From Corallococcus carmarthensis (GTDB taxonomy: Bacteria; Myxococcota; Myxococcia; Myxococcales; Myxococcaceae), in contig NZ_RAWE01000002.1 in assembly GCF_003611695.1 (NCBI RefSeq), forward strand, positions 1 through 64,000: DNA of 64,000 nt, written 5' to 3'. The notes below the pieces were generated by a model, which made no database searches, was not told the origin of the DNA, and worked only from the letters and a program-made list of their open reading frames with translations. Every line of letters starts with the position of its first letter. The first letter of the stretch is position 1. The translations under genes were made by a program, and so were the position numbers. Shown one piece after another: positions 50,211-59,228 of this stretch.

Positions 50211-52829
50211 ATGCGCAGGTGGCTCATCGGTGGAGTGGCGGTCCTGGTCGCGTGCGGCCTCGTGCTGTTCTGGGTGCTGCGCTCCCGTGGACCGGCCGCG
50301 CCCGGGGGCAGCTCGGAAGCCACGCTCGCGCGGAAGGGCTCCACTCGCCTCGCGCCCACTGCCGGGCGCCCCGAGCAGGAGGGCAGCGCGCTCCCGACGG
50401 CGCAGTCCCCGAGCGAGGCGGACGGCACGCTGGATGTGGAGGTCCTCTCCGGTGGGAAGCCTTCGCCCGGAACCACCGTGCGGCTCTACGCACCGGGTGC
50501 GCGGACGTCCACGTGGACGCTGACAGGCTCCGGCCTCACGGATCCACAAGGACACGTCCGGCTCGCCTCCAGGCCCGGCCGCTACCTGGTGGCGGTCCGC
50601 GCCCCGGACCGGGCCCCGCTCCTGCGCGACGTGGTCCGCCCTCTCGGTGAGTCGCGCACGGCGCTCCAGATCTCCCTGGAGCCCGCGCAATCGCTCACGG
50701 GCCGCACGGTGGTGCATGGAACGAATGAACCGCTGCCCCTCGTGGAGGTCGTCCTCACGGCGCACTCCCGCGAACTGGAGGCCTGGCAGCGCGCGGATGC
50801 TCCCGACGACGAGCGCGTCTTCGCCACGAGCGACGAGCGGGGGAACTTCCGCGTCGACGGGCTCACCCCAGGCGCCTACCTGCTGGAGGCCCGCGCCCCC
50901 GGCTACGCGCGCGTGGTGCTCAGCCGCCTGCGCATTCCCACGGAAGGCCCGCTGACGCTGGCGCTCCGGCTGGCGAGCGTCATCGAGGGCTTCGTCGTGG
51001 ACTCGAAGGGCCAGCCCGCCGCGGACGCCGAGGTGCGGGTGGGCGACAGCGCCTCGCAGGCGGTGACGACGGGCGCGCAGGGCGGCTTCTCCGTGGAGGT
51101 GGAGCCCGGAGCCCATCCCCTGTCCGCGCGGCGCGGCGAGGAGTCCGGCGCGCTCGACCTGCCGGTCCTCTGCGTCGCGGGGAGCACCGTGCGCGACGTG
51201 CGCATCCAACTGGGACCCGGCGCGGTGCTGGAGGGGCGCGTCGTGGAGGCGTCCTCGGGTCAGCCGGTGGAGGGCGCCCGCGTCGACGTCACCCTCTCGG
51301 GCTCCGACAGTGACCCGGGTGTCGCCATGTCGGACGCGGAGGGGCACTTCCTCGTGCGAGGGCTCGCTCCCGGCAGCTACGACGCGAACGTCACGGCGCC
51401 GGCTTACTCGCCCGCCATCCGCCGTGGCCTGACGGTGAGGCAGGGCGAGCGCTTCCCCCTCGAGTTCAAGCTCTCGGGAACTGGCGCGGTGGAAGGTCAG
51501 GTGCGCGACCGGAACGGTGCAGCCGTGGCCGGGGCCCGGGTGTCGGGCGTCAACCGCTGGAGCAACGGAATGGACGGGCCTCCCATCGAGGCCCGCACCG
51601 ACGCGGACGGCCGCTACCGGCTGGAGGGGATCGCCACGGGCCGCCTGTCCCTCTCCGCGCGCCACGAGGGATCCACGGTGGGCGTCATCCAGTTCGTCAC
51701 CGTGGAGGCGAACCAGACGGCCCGCGCGGACTTCACGCTCGACGGTACGGGCACCGTGAACGGCGTGGTGCGCGCGGCCCGGGGCTCCCTGCCGGATGGG
51801 CAACTGGAGGTGACGGCCCTGATGGAACCGCCAGCGGAGCCGCGACGTGAGCGCGTGACGCCAGGCACGGGGCAGGCGGTGGTGGACGCCGAAGGCGCCT
51901 TCCGGATGGTGCTACCCGCGGGGAACTACATCCTCCTGCTCTCGGCGCGCGGCCGCTTCGTCCAGGGGCCGACGAAGCGTGTGCTCGTGGAGATGGGACG
52001 GTCGGTGCCGGTCGAGTTCACGTGGGAAGAGCCGCGCGACGTGAGCGAGTACCGGGGTGTCGTCCTCGAGCCGGATGGTTCGCCCTCGCCGCATGCCACC
52101 ATCACCCTCATGCCGGCGGACGGACAGAACATTCCCCTGTCGATGACGCCCACGGATGAAGAGGGACGCTTCGCCATCTCCGCTACCCGCGTGGGAGGTC
52201 CCCCCACGCGCCGGGTGTTGCTGGACGCGCGAAACGGCGGGCGCTCGAGCGAAGCCATGCCCGTGACCGCCGACCAGCAGGTGGTGGTGCGGCTGCGGCC
52301 CGCGGCGTTCCTCCGCGGCCGGGTGGTGCGCAAGGGCGAGCCCGTGCAGGGCTTCACCCTGTCACTTCAGCTCCAGAAGGGCTTCCTCCCCATGAAGGGG
52401 GACGGCACCCTGGAGTTCTCCGGGGATCGCTTCGAATTGCGCGACGTTCCCCCCGAGCCCGTGAAGCTGACGGCGCGCACGGTGGACGGTTCCGTCGGCG
52501 AGGCCCTGGCCTCTCCCGGCACGGGCGCGGTGCTCGAAGTGGAGATCCCCCTGACGGCGCCTGCCACCGTGCAAGGCCGGTTGGTCAGCGCGGCCACGAA
52601 GGCACCCGTCCCCGACGCTTACATCTTCATCGAGGGCGAGCCACTCGCTCGGGATCATGCCGACAAGGAGGGCCGCTTCGTGTTGAGTGGCGTTCGCGCG
52701 GGCGAGCGTGTCCTCCTTGCCATGGGAGGCCCTTCCCAGGGACAGCTGCGCCGGCCGCTGAAGGTGAAGGAAGGCGAGGTGCTGGACCTGGGCGACGTCG
52801 CCCTGGAAGTGACGCCGCCCACGCCGTGA
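50211..52829 (+). CDS. multi-repeat carboxypeptidase-regulatory-like surface protein, 872 aa
   Basis: A single N-terminal anchor (MRRWLIGGVAVLVACGLVLFWVL) is followed by a linker and about eight tandem Ig-like CarboxypepD_reg/Cna-B-type domains of ~85-95 residues. Typical units are EGRVVEASSGQPVEGARVDVTLSG ... DAEGHFLVRGLAPGSYDANVTAP and EGQVRDRNGAAVAGARVSGVNRW ... DADGRYRLEGIATGRLSLSARH. There are no catalytic residues. It is membrane-anchored facing the periplasm, probably elastic or adhesive. Very common in Myxococcaceae. It converges with the peptide operon (5-bp gap to the subtilase stop). Confidence 0.9.
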   Translation: MRRWLIGGVAVLVACGLVLFWVLRSRGPAAPGGSSEATLARKGSTRLAPTAGRPEQEGSALPTAQSPSEADGTLDVEVLSGGKPSPGTTVRLYAPGARTSTWTLTGSGLTDPQGHVRLASRPGRYLVAVRAPDRAPLLRDVVRPLGESRTALQISLEPAQSLTGRTVVHGTNEPLPLVEVVLTAHSRELEAWQRADAPDDERVFATSDERGNFRVDGLTPGAYLLEARAPGYARVVLSRLRIPTEGPLTLALRLASVIEGFVVDSKGQPAADAEVRVGDSASQAVTTGAQGGFSVEVEPGAHPLSARRGEESGALDLPVLCVAGSTVRDVRIQLGPGAVLEGRVVEASSGQPVEGARVDVTLSGSDSDPGVAMSDAEGHFLVRGLAPGSYDANVTAPAYSPAIRRGLTVRQGERFPLEFKLSGTGAVEGQVRDRNGAAVAGARVSGVNRWSNGMDGPPIEARTDADGRYRLEGIATGRLSLSARHEGSTVGVIQFVTVEANQTARADFTLDGTGTVNGVVRAARGSLPDGQLEVTALMEPPAEPRRERVTPGTGQAVVDAEGAFRMVLPAGNYILLLSARGRFVQGPTKRVLVEMGRSVPVEFTWEEPRDVSEYRGVVLEPDGSPSPHATITLMPADGQNIPLSMTPTDEEGRFAISATRVGGPPTRRVLLDARNGGRSSEAMPVTADQQVVVRLRPAAFLRGRVVRKGEPVQGFTLSLQLQKGFLPMKGDGTLEFSGDRFELRDVPPEPVKLTARTVDGSVGEALASPGTGAVLEVEIPLTAPATVQGRLVSAATKAPVPDAYIFIEGEPLARDHADKEGRFVLSGVRAGERVLLAMGGPSQGQLRRPLKVKEGEVLDLGDVALEVTPPTP

Positions 52830-52834
52830 GGCGG

Positions 52835-53533
52835 TCAGCGGTTTCCGCGCCGCCAGCCCGGCGGAGGGCCGTCGCGCAGCACCCCGGCCACCGCCACCGC
52901 GCAGGCGAAGCTGGTCGTCATGGGCACCTGCATCCAGTGGCCGCCCATGTAGAGCTTCACCTCCCGCTCCTTCACGACGTGGTCCACCTTCACATCCGCG
53001 CCCACGCGCTCCATGAGGGCGGGGTCCCCCACGGACACCACCGATTCCAACTGCGCGGGCAGGGTGGGCATCCCGCCCGCGGAGGAGGCGATGATGGCGC
53101 CCCGTGCCGCCGCGCGGTCCGTGAGGTCGCGCATGGACGCCTCCAGCGCGCGGTGGGTCGTGCCCAGGCTCAGGTTGAGGAGGTCCACGCCCACCTCGTC
53201 GAGCATCCAGCCCATGGCCTCCACCAGGCACAGCGAGTGTCCGCGAATGTTCTGGTCCAGGACGCGGGCGACGTAGACCTCCACGTCCGGCCAGGGGCGG
53301 ACCTGGTCGTGGAGGATGCTCAGGACGGCCGTGCCGTGCCCGTGCGTGTCCTCCAGGTCCAGCGTGCCCGCGCCGGCCCGCCACGCCTCCAGGTCCTCCC
53401 GCTCATAGGCGCGCGCCTCCAGCACCTGCGCGTCCAGGTCGAGCGTGAAGGACGCCGCCCCCGCCAGGGACAGCGCGTGCTCGCGCAGGAAGGCCACCTC
53501 CACGCCGCTGTCGATGATGCCCACCTTCTTCAC
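52835..53533 (-). CDS. cytosolic S8 (subtilisin-like) peptidase, last gene of peptide operon
   Basis: 232 aa; GTG start at 53533 with AGGAGG 9 nt upstream, overlapping the preceding stop (GTGA). The much longer open frame upstream is an artefact. Catalytic triad: Asp8 (GIIDSG), His64 (THGHGTAV) and Ser208 (TTSFACAV). The residue at the oxyanion-hole Asn position reads Gly (ASSAGG). No signal peptide, no prodomain: an intracellular subtilase of minimal size. In an operon with three small peptides and a peptidase-less exporter, the obvious role is proteolytic maturation of those peptides, like LanP in lantibiotic systems; inferred from context. Confidence 0.88.
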   Translation of the reverse strand: MKKVGIIDSGVEVAFLREHALSLAGAASFTLDLDAQVLEARAYEREDLEAWRAGAGTLDLEDTHGHGTAVLSILHDQVRPWPDVEVYVARVLDQNIRGHSLCLVEAMGWMLDEVGVDLLNLSLGTTHRALEASMRDLTDRAAARGAIIASSAGGMPTLPAQLESVVSVGDPALMERVGADVKVDHVVKEREVKLYMGGHWMQVPMTTSFACAVAVAGVLRDGPPPGWRRGNR

Positions 53534-53820
53534 GGCGCCGCGCCTCCTGTCCGCGAAGGACTCCAGCGCTGGAGCTGCCGGAAGACGTAGGTGCCCAGGG
53601 ACACGGACTCCGTGCGGGGCGGGACGGCGTCCGGCACGGACACGGTCAGGTGCACGAGCGAACCCGCGAGCCCCATCCCCGCGGCGAGCGCCGCGATGAG
53701 CAGGAACGTGAGGGTGCCAATGCGCCGGATGACGAAGAGGCCGGCGTGGTCGGGGTCCTCCAGCATGGGCAGCCGCGAGGGCCGCGGCGATGCGGTGGGG
53801 TGTGGGAGCTCGTTCGCCAT
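53530..53820 (-). CDS. single-TM protein of the peptide operon, 96 aa
   Basis: ATG 53820 (MANELPHP) is preferred over 53838 because GGAAAGG lies 9 nt upstream. A Pro-rich cytosolic N-terminus is followed by RRIGTLTFLLIAALAAGMGLAG, one membrane span, and an extracytoplasmic tail (HLTVSVPDAVPPRTESVSLGTYVFRQLQRW). It resembles only the N-terminal anchor of HlyD-type membrane fusion proteins, without their coiled coil or barrel. It lies between exporter and subtilase, coupled to the latter. It could be an exporter accessory or immunity protein; unknown. Confidence 0.78.
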   Translation of the reverse strand: MANELPHPTASPRPSRLPMLEDPDHAGLFVIRRIGTLTFLLIAALAAGMGLAGSLVHLTVSVPDAVPPRTESVSLGTYVFRQLQRWSPSRTGGAAP

Positions 53821-53844
53821 GACCAAAGACCTTTCCATCCGCCA

Positions 53845-55647
53845 CTAGGCGGCGTCCGCCTCGCCCATGCCCGCGCGGAACAGCCGCTGGTACGGAGCAC
53901 AGCGCGCGAGCAGCTCCGCGTGCGGCCCCCGGCCCACCAGCCGTCCTCCCGCGAGCATCCACACCTCGTCGGCCAGGGGCGCGTTGGCCAGCCGGTGCGT
54001 GATGAACAACACCGTCTGGCCTCGCTCCCGGGCCCGCGAGAGCAGGCCCCGCACGATGGCGGACTCCGTCTCCACGTCGAGCTGCGAGGTGGCTTCGTCC
54101 AACAGCAGCACCGGCGCATCGCGCAGCACCGCCCGGGCCAGCGCCAGCCGCTGCCGCTGTCCGCCGGAGAGGCTCGCGCCCGCCTCGGCCACCGGCGTGT
54201 CGAAGCCCTGGGGCAGCGCGGCGAGGACGGGCTCCAGGGCGCACAGCCGCACCGCCTGCCGCAGGTCCTCGTCGCTCACGCCGGAGAGCCCCAGGGTGAG
54301 GTTGTCGCGCACGGTGCCGTGGTACAGCTCCACGTCCTGCCACACCACCGCGAGCTGCCGGCGCAGGTCGGACAGCTCCAGCGTCCGCGCGTCCTGCCCG
54401 TCGTACAGCACGCGCCCACGGCCCGGCTCCTCCAGCCGCGTCAGCAGCCGCGCGAGCGTCGTCTTGCCGGAGCCGCTGGAGCCGACGATGGTCACCACCG
54501 CTCCCGGTGGGAGGCGCGCGCTCACTTCGCGCAGCACGTCCTGTCCGGGCAGGTAGCCGAAGGACACGTCCTCCAGCTCCACCCCACCGGAGAGCCGCTG
54601 CGTCAGCGGGCCCGGGGCTGTCAGCGAGCGACCCGGGTCCTGCTCCGGCGTCTCGTGCAGGTACTCGAAGAAGCGGCGCAGGTGGATGCCGCGCTGCTGC
54701 AGGCCCGTGACGAAGCCGATGGCCTCGATGACCGGCCCGCGCAGATACGCGGCATACGCCACGAAGGCCATGAAGCCGCCCAGCGTCAGCTTGCCCTGGA
54801 GGATGAGCCGCCAGCCCAGCCAGGTGAACAGCGCTGTCTGCGCGGCCTCCACGGTGCGCTCGAACAGCCGCAACACCCCCTCCACCCCATGGGCCCTCAG
54901 GTGCGCCCGCAGCACGGACCGCATGAGCCCCGCCGCGCGCTGGTAGACGAACGGCTCCAGCGCCAGCACCTTCGTCGTACGGCTCTGCCGCAGCGTCTCC
55001 ACCTGGAGCGCCTGGAGGGCGCCGTGCACGCCCATCACCTCCTGCCACGCGTGGCCCATGGCGCGGCCCATGATGAGCGGCACCGCCACCACGAAGGGCA
55101 GCGTGGCCACGGCCGCCAGCGCCAGCTCCCAGTGGAGCGAGGCCAGGGTGAACGGGATGACGAGCAGGAAGGTGAGCTGCGAGAAGACGAGCCGGATGAG
55201 CCCCAGCACCAGCGCCATGCCCGCCTTCGCGTCGTCGAAGCGGCTGGTGAGCTCCCCCACCTGGCGCCGGGAGAAGAAGCGATCCGGCAGGTGCTGCAGG
55301 TGGTTGAAGAGGTAGAGCGCGGAGGAGCTCTCCAGCTTCACGGTCAGGTACGCGGAGTAGTAGCCCAGCAGCGCCTCCGCGAGCGCCGCCGCCACCGACG
55401 CGGCGAGGATGCTCAGCACCAGCACGTGCAAGAGCCCCAGGTCCTGCGGGGACGACACGTGGTCGAACAACAGCCGCGTGAGGAAGGGTGGAATGAGGCA
55501 GAGCCCGGTGATGACCGGGCCCAGGAGCGCGCTCCGCGCGAGCGCACCCCACGCGGGCCGCAGGAGCCGCAGCAACTCGGCCAGGTAATGCGCCGACCGC
55601 CGCAGCCCGGGAGGCCCTTCTTGCTGCATCGCGCCGCCCGCTTCCAT
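53845..55647 (-). CDS. ABC exporter (TMD-NBD) without C39 peptidase domain
   Basis: 600 aa; ATG 55647 overlaps the upstream stop as TGATG (a GTG one codon earlier is possible). Residues about 20-320 hold the six-helix exporter domain (LLGPVITGLCLIPPFLTRLLFDHV, RFFSRRQVGELTSRFDD). The nucleotide domain has Walker A GSSGSGKT (389-396), Q-loop QDVELYHGTVRDN, signature LSGGQ (493-497), Walker B VLLLDEATS and an H-loop FITHR. It is a half transporter that should dimerise. Without the N-terminal C39 protease of bacteriocin exporters, leader removal must depend on another enzyme, here probably the operon's subtilase. Likely cargo: the three small peptides. Confidence 0.92.
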   Translation of the reverse strand: MEAGGAMQQEGPPGLRRSAHYLAELLRLLRPAWGALARSALLGPVITGLCLIPPFLTRLLFDHVSSPQDLGLLHVLVLSILAASVAAALAEALLGYYSAYLTVKLESSSALYLFNHLQHLPDRFFSRRQVGELTSRFDDAKAGMALVLGLIRLVFSQLTFLLVIPFTLASLHWELALAAVATLPFVVAVPLIMGRAMGHAWQEVMGVHGALQALQVETLRQSRTTKVLALEPFVYQRAAGLMRSVLRAHLRAHGVEGVLRLFERTVEAAQTALFTWLGWRLILQGKLTLGGFMAFVAYAAYLRGPVIEAIGFVTGLQQRGIHLRRFFEYLHETPEQDPGRSLTAPGPLTQRLSGGVELEDVSFGYLPGQDVLREVSARLPPGAVVTIVGSSGSGKTTLARLLTRLEEPGRGRVLYDGQDARTLELSDLRRQLAVVWQDVELYHGTVRDNLTLGLSGVSDEDLRQAVRLCALEPVLAALPQGFDTPVAEAGASLSGGQRQRLALARAVLRDAPVLLLDEATSQLDVETESAIVRGLLSRARERGQTVLFITHRLANAPLADEVWMLAGGRLVGRGPHAELLARCAPYQRLFRAGMGEADAA

Positions 55648-58631
55648 CACAGGTGCGTGAGCACGCTCTGGGCCAGCGCGTCCACTTCCTCCGGGATGGC
55701 GTGGACACGCAGGCCGGTGTGCTGCTCCATCTTGCGCCGCGCCTCCTCCAGGACCTCATCCCGGACGCCCAGGAACCACGTCTCGGTCCACCGGCTGCCC
55801 AGGAGCTTGCGCCCGCCCATCATCGCCAGCCCCACCACCGTGCAGGGCACGCCGTGCTCGCGGGCCAGCGTCTCCAGGTACTCGCGCGTCGCGACCACGT
55901 CCTCCGGCTTCGTGTCCACCGACACGGTCAGCACCACCAGGCGCGGCAGGAACGTCTCGTAGATGAGCGTGGAGGCGTTGGCCCGGCGGTCCAGCCCCGC
56001 TGGCGTGTAGAGCAGTCCGTTCTGCCCGCCGGTGATGACCACGTCGCAGTCCCGCGCCAGGTCCGCCATGAGCCGCCGCTCGAAGGCCAGCCGCTGCGGC
56101 GGCTCCACGCGCAGCACGCGCGAGTAGCCCGTGTCCGAACCCAGCAGGATGCCCGTGGGCTCCGTGGCGTGGTGGCGCACGCGCACGTGCTTCGCCAGCG
56201 CCTCGCGCAGGTAGACCTGCGTGGTGAACTTGCCCTGCACCGTGTCCGTGCCGAAGACGCCCAGCAGGTTGCGCGGCGCGTAGGCCACCGGGCCCGGGTG
56301 CGCGAGCGCGACCTGCTCCGGCACGGCCACGCGGAAGAAGAGGTCCGGGTCCGGCTCCAGCCCGTCGAACAGGTCGTAATAGAGGATGTCGTCGTACAGC
56401 GACACCACCGGCAGCCGCTTGCGCGTGGCCACCTCCAGCAGCGCCCGGACGTGCGGGACCTCCGTCTCGAAGTTGAGCGAACAGGTGAAGACGACTGCGT
56501 CGAAGTCGTGGCGCGCGATGTCCGCCGGGTCGCTCACCACGGGCACGGACAGCGCGCCGGCCTGGATGTACGCGCCCGCGTCGCTGAGGGTCACCGTGTC
56601 GTCGAAGACGACGGACGCCGGGGCCGGGCTGCGGTCGCGGAAGCGCAGGAGCGCGTAGCCCTCCTTGTTGTACTTGAAGACGGCGGTCCGCTTGCCCGCG
56701 AGCACCTCCATCACCTGCTCGCGCGTGTACATGTGACGGCTGCGCAGGGTGGGGTTCAGCTTGAGCGGCAGCCGCTGGTCGCCCTCCCAGATTTCACCCA
56801 ACTTCCGGTAGAGCACCTCCGGGTCGTACTTGGGATAGGTGCGGGTGTCCGGCGCGATGAGCAGCGGCACGCCGTAGTCCGGCATCTGGAAGACGTGCTC
56901 GCGCTCGGAGCCCTCCACGCGCAGCGCGTAGCGGCCCTGCGGGTGCAAGAGGAAGTACTGGAACGCCACGCGCAGGCCCGCGACCTCCAGCACCTCCGCG
57001 TCGAGCGTGAGCTCCCGGCGCGCCTCCGTGTTCACGCCCTCCAGCGACAGCCGGCGCAGGAGGAACGGCGGCTGTTCCTGCCCGCCGGCGCGGCTCACGT
57101 GGATGAGCACGCACTTGAAGGGGTCCACCGGGAAGGACGTGAGCAGCTCCGGCGAGAAGTCCTTCAGCCGCGACACGACGTCCGCGTAGCGCGCGAGGAA
57201 CAGCGAGCGCGCCCGGTCCCGCTGCGTCGGGTCCGGAATCATGAAGAGCAGGTCGCTGCCGCTGAAGACCTCGAAGCGGCGCCACGTCTCCCGCGTCTGG
57301 GCGTCCACCGGCTCCGGCAGCTGCGCCTCCACCAGCTTGATGAGCGCGTACATCCACGCGTTGCCCGGCGTCAGCCAGTGCTCGCTGTAGAAGTCGCGCC
57401 CCCACGTCGAATAGTAGAGCCGCGGCAGCGCCGGCGGCTCGGGCGCCGGCGGGGCGGCCGGAACCTCCAGCGGCGCGGCGGGCTGCATGACGCCCTCCAG
57501 CCACTCGACGCCCTCGTGCCACCAGTGGCCGAACAGCTCCGTGTCGAACGCGAGCACGAACGTCTGCCCGTCCTGCACGAGCGAGCGGCGCGAGTCCAAC
57601 AGCTCCCAGAACTCGCGCACGTGCCGGGACACCTGCGCGCGGGCGGCGTCCACGTCGTAGAGCGCCTTCTGCCCCAGGTCGACCTTCTGGCCGGTCACCG
57701 CGTGGTACTTGAGGCCCGTCCACACGTGGCCCCGCTTGTTCGCGGGCACGGGCACGCCCAGCTCTTCGAAGTACTCGGGGCGCAGGTCGAAGCCCACGTC
57801 CCGGAAGAACTCGCGGTACACGGGGTGCGCGGGGAACGTCGACTCGGGCGACTTCCACAGGTACAGCCCGATGCGGTAGTCGTGGACCAGCACCTCCAGG
57901 TCCTCGTGGCGGAACACGCCGCTGGGGTCCTGGGGTTGGGAGGCGCCAATGCCCGTCAGGCTGAGCGCGGTGCGGCGGATGCCATGGCGCGTGAGCACGC
58001 GCTCCAGGCCGGGCTGGAAGGCGCACTCGGGCAGCCACATGCCGTCCGGCTCGCGGCCAAAGACGTCCTGGAAGGACTCCACGCCCCGCGCCACCAGCCG
58101 GTCCGCGATGGCGGGCTGGAAGAAGGGCAGGAAGTTGTGCTGCGGCGTGGACGTCCACAGCTGCACGCCCGGCGGCCGCGAGCGCCCCAGCGAGGCGAAC
58201 ACGTCGCGCAGGCTGTGCTGGCGCAGGAACGCGAGGCTGTCCTCCACGCGCCGCAGGTACATGCCCGCGGTGCCGTGGACCCGGGCGAGCGCCTCGTCCG
58301 ACAGGGCCTGGGGATACTTCTCGTAGCGGTTGTAGAGCTCCCGCTGGGACGTGCGCTCCAGCTCGCGCGTGGCGATGCGCTTGAGCAGCTGGAGGTAGCC
58401 GGTGTAGCGCTCCTCGCAGGCGACGAGCTGATCCACGAGGCACGGGGTGAAGGACATCACCAGCGTGCCGGCGAAGCGCCGGGAGTCCCAGCGCTCCATC
58501 ATCCGGAACAGGGGGATGTATGTCTCCGTCAGCGCTTCGAAGAGCCAGTTCTCCGGCTCATCGAAGAGGGGCCCCTCGCCCAACACCTGCGGCATGTGGG
58601 TGTTGAGGATCAGGGTGAGGCGCGTGTTCAT
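55647..58631 (-). CDS. GH57-like/DUF1611 (DgcN-like) fusion enzyme of the peptide operon
   Basis: 994 aa. Residues 1-~490 are GH57 of the 1,4-alpha-glucan-branching type: NTHMPQVLGEGP (His12; the first of the usual two His is Asn), GMWLPECAF with nucleophile Glu202, AFDTELFGHWWHEG with Asp363, and the C-terminal helical part WGRDFYSEHWLTPGNAWMY. Residues ~500-645 are an unassigned beta-rich domain with MPDYGVPLLIAPDTRTYP. Residues ~648-994 match DUF1611: a Rossmann-like half (FKYNKEGYALLRF, FDAVVFTCSL) and a P-loop half with GTDTVQGK (794-801), PTGILLGSDTGYS and ITGGQNGLLYTPAG. DUF1611 includes DgcN, an acyltransferase. It sits right after three small peptides, so it may tailor them; this is inference. 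Confidence 0.85.
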   Translation of the reverse strand: MNTRLTLILNTHMPQVLGEGPLFDEPENWLFEALTETYIPLFRMMERWDSRRFAGTLVMSFTPCLVDQLVACEERYTGYLQLLKRIATRELERTSQRELYNRYEKYPQALSDEALARVHGTAGMYLRRVEDSLAFLRQHSLRDVFASLGRSRPPGVQLWTSTPQHNFLPFFQPAIADRLVARGVESFQDVFGREPDGMWLPECAFQPGLERVLTRHGIRRTALSLTGIGASQPQDPSGVFRHEDLEVLVHDYRIGLYLWKSPESTFPAHPVYREFFRDVGFDLRPEYFEELGVPVPANKRGHVWTGLKYHAVTGQKVDLGQKALYDVDAARAQVSRHVREFWELLDSRRSLVQDGQTFVLAFDTELFGHWWHEGVEWLEGVMQPAAPLEVPAAPPAPEPPALPRLYYSTWGRDFYSEHWLTPGNAWMYALIKLVEAQLPEPVDAQTRETWRRFEVFSGSDLLFMIPDPTQRDRARSLFLARYADVVSRLKDFSPELLTSFPVDPFKCVLIHVSRAGGQEQPPFLLRRLSLEGVNTEARRELTLDAEVLEVAGLRVAFQYFLLHPQGRYALRVEGSEREHVFQMPDYGVPLLIAPDTRTYPKYDPEVLYRKLGEIWEGDQRLPLKLNPTLRSRHMYTREQVMEVLAGKRTAVFKYNKEGYALLRFRDRSPAPASVVFDDTVTLSDAGAYIQAGALSVPVVSDPADIARHDFDAVVFTCSLNFETEVPHVRALLEVATRKRLPVVSLYDDILYYDLFDGLEPDPDLFFRVAVPEQVALAHPGPVAYAPRNLLGVFGTDTVQGKFTTQVYLREALAKHVRVRHHATEPTGILLGSDTGYSRVLRVEPPQRLAFERRLMADLARDCDVVITGGQNGLLYTPAGLDRRANASTLIYETFLPRLVVLTVSVDTKPEDVVATREYLETLAREHGVPCTVVGLAMMGGRKLLGSRWTETWFLGVRDEVLEEARRKMEQHTGLRVHAIPEEVDALAQSVLTHL

Positions 58632-58691
58632 GAGGGGACCGCGAGACGGGGGGAAGCGGGGGGAGGTACGGCGAACGGCGGTGCCGGCAGG

Positions 58692-58910
58692 CTAGGCGCC
58701 GCCGCCGCAGTCCTCCGAGGGCGACGTCGCGCCGTCCTCGGAACACAGCCGGTGGGCCGAGTTGTAGAGGTCCTGCCAGACCGTTCCCGGTCCCGAGGCG
58801 ACGAGCGAATAGGTGGTGCTGGAGAAGTTCGACGTGGCGAAGCCCTGGACGTCCGGGCCTCCGTGGACCCGTTCCAGCAGCTCCGAGACATCCTTGCGCG
58901 TGAATCGCAT
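58692..58910 (-). CDS. putative precursor peptide 3
   Basis: 72 aa; GGAGG 6 nt upstream of ATG. It shares the leader with its two upstream paralogues: MRFTRKDVSELLERVHGG and PDVQGFATS. The C-terminal half is more divergent (TVWQDLYNSAHRLCSEDG), keeps Cys56, and moves the second Cys to position 68 in a shorter tail (SEDCGGGA) lacking the terminal GCY. No signal peptide, no double-glycine site. Third of three tandem copies; 60 bp before the fusion-enzyme gene. Confidence 0.85.
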   Translation of the reverse strand: MRFTRKDVSELLERVHGGPDVQGFATSNFSSTTYSLVASGPGTVWQDLYNSAHRLCSEDGATSPSEDCGGGA

Positions 58911-58961
58911 CGGGAACCTCCGTGTTGCGTGTGGAAAGGCAGGGGGAAGGCGGACCGCGGG

Positions 58962-59183
58962 CTAGTAGCAGCCGAACGTGGAGCGGTCCTCGGCGGTGAC
59001 GGTGCCGCCGTCCTCGCAGGTCCACTGGTACGTCCAGGAGTTCTGCCAGACGGCGCCGCCGCCGAAGGAGGGGACCATGTTCCAGGTGGAGCCGGCGAAG
59101 GTCGAGGTGCCGAAGCCCTGGACATCCGGGCTGCCCTGCACCGAGCTCAACAGGTCACTGACGTTCTTGCGCGTGTAACGCAT
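58962..59183 (-). CDS. putative precursor peptide 2
   Basis: 73 aa; GGAG 9 nt upstream of ATG. Leader MRYTRKNVSDLLSSVQGS then PDVQGFGTSTFAG. The core-like half is rich in Trp, Gly, Tyr and Thr (AVWQNSWTYQWTCEDGG) and ends STFGCY, with Cys56 and Cys72. It has the same length and cysteine positions as peptide 1. No signal peptide or GG motif, so export needs a leader-recognising transporter. The conserved leader with a variable C-terminus is the hallmark of a RiPP precursor family; no chemistry is proven. Confidence 0.85.
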   Translation of the reverse strand: MRYTRKNVSDLLSSVQGSPDVQGFGTSTFAGSTWNMVPSFGGGAVWQNSWTYQWTCEDGGTVTAEDRSTFGCY

Positions 59184-59228
59184 GGGGGGTTCTCCGGGTG
59201 TGGCGTGGAGGGGAGGGACGCGGGGGCG

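Noticed and set aside
52835-55759. 974-aa minus-strand frame ending in the subtilase
   Set aside because: The part upstream of 53533 is an off-frame read through the ABC transporter gene. The true start is the GTG at 53533 with AGGAGG and coupling to the preceding stop.
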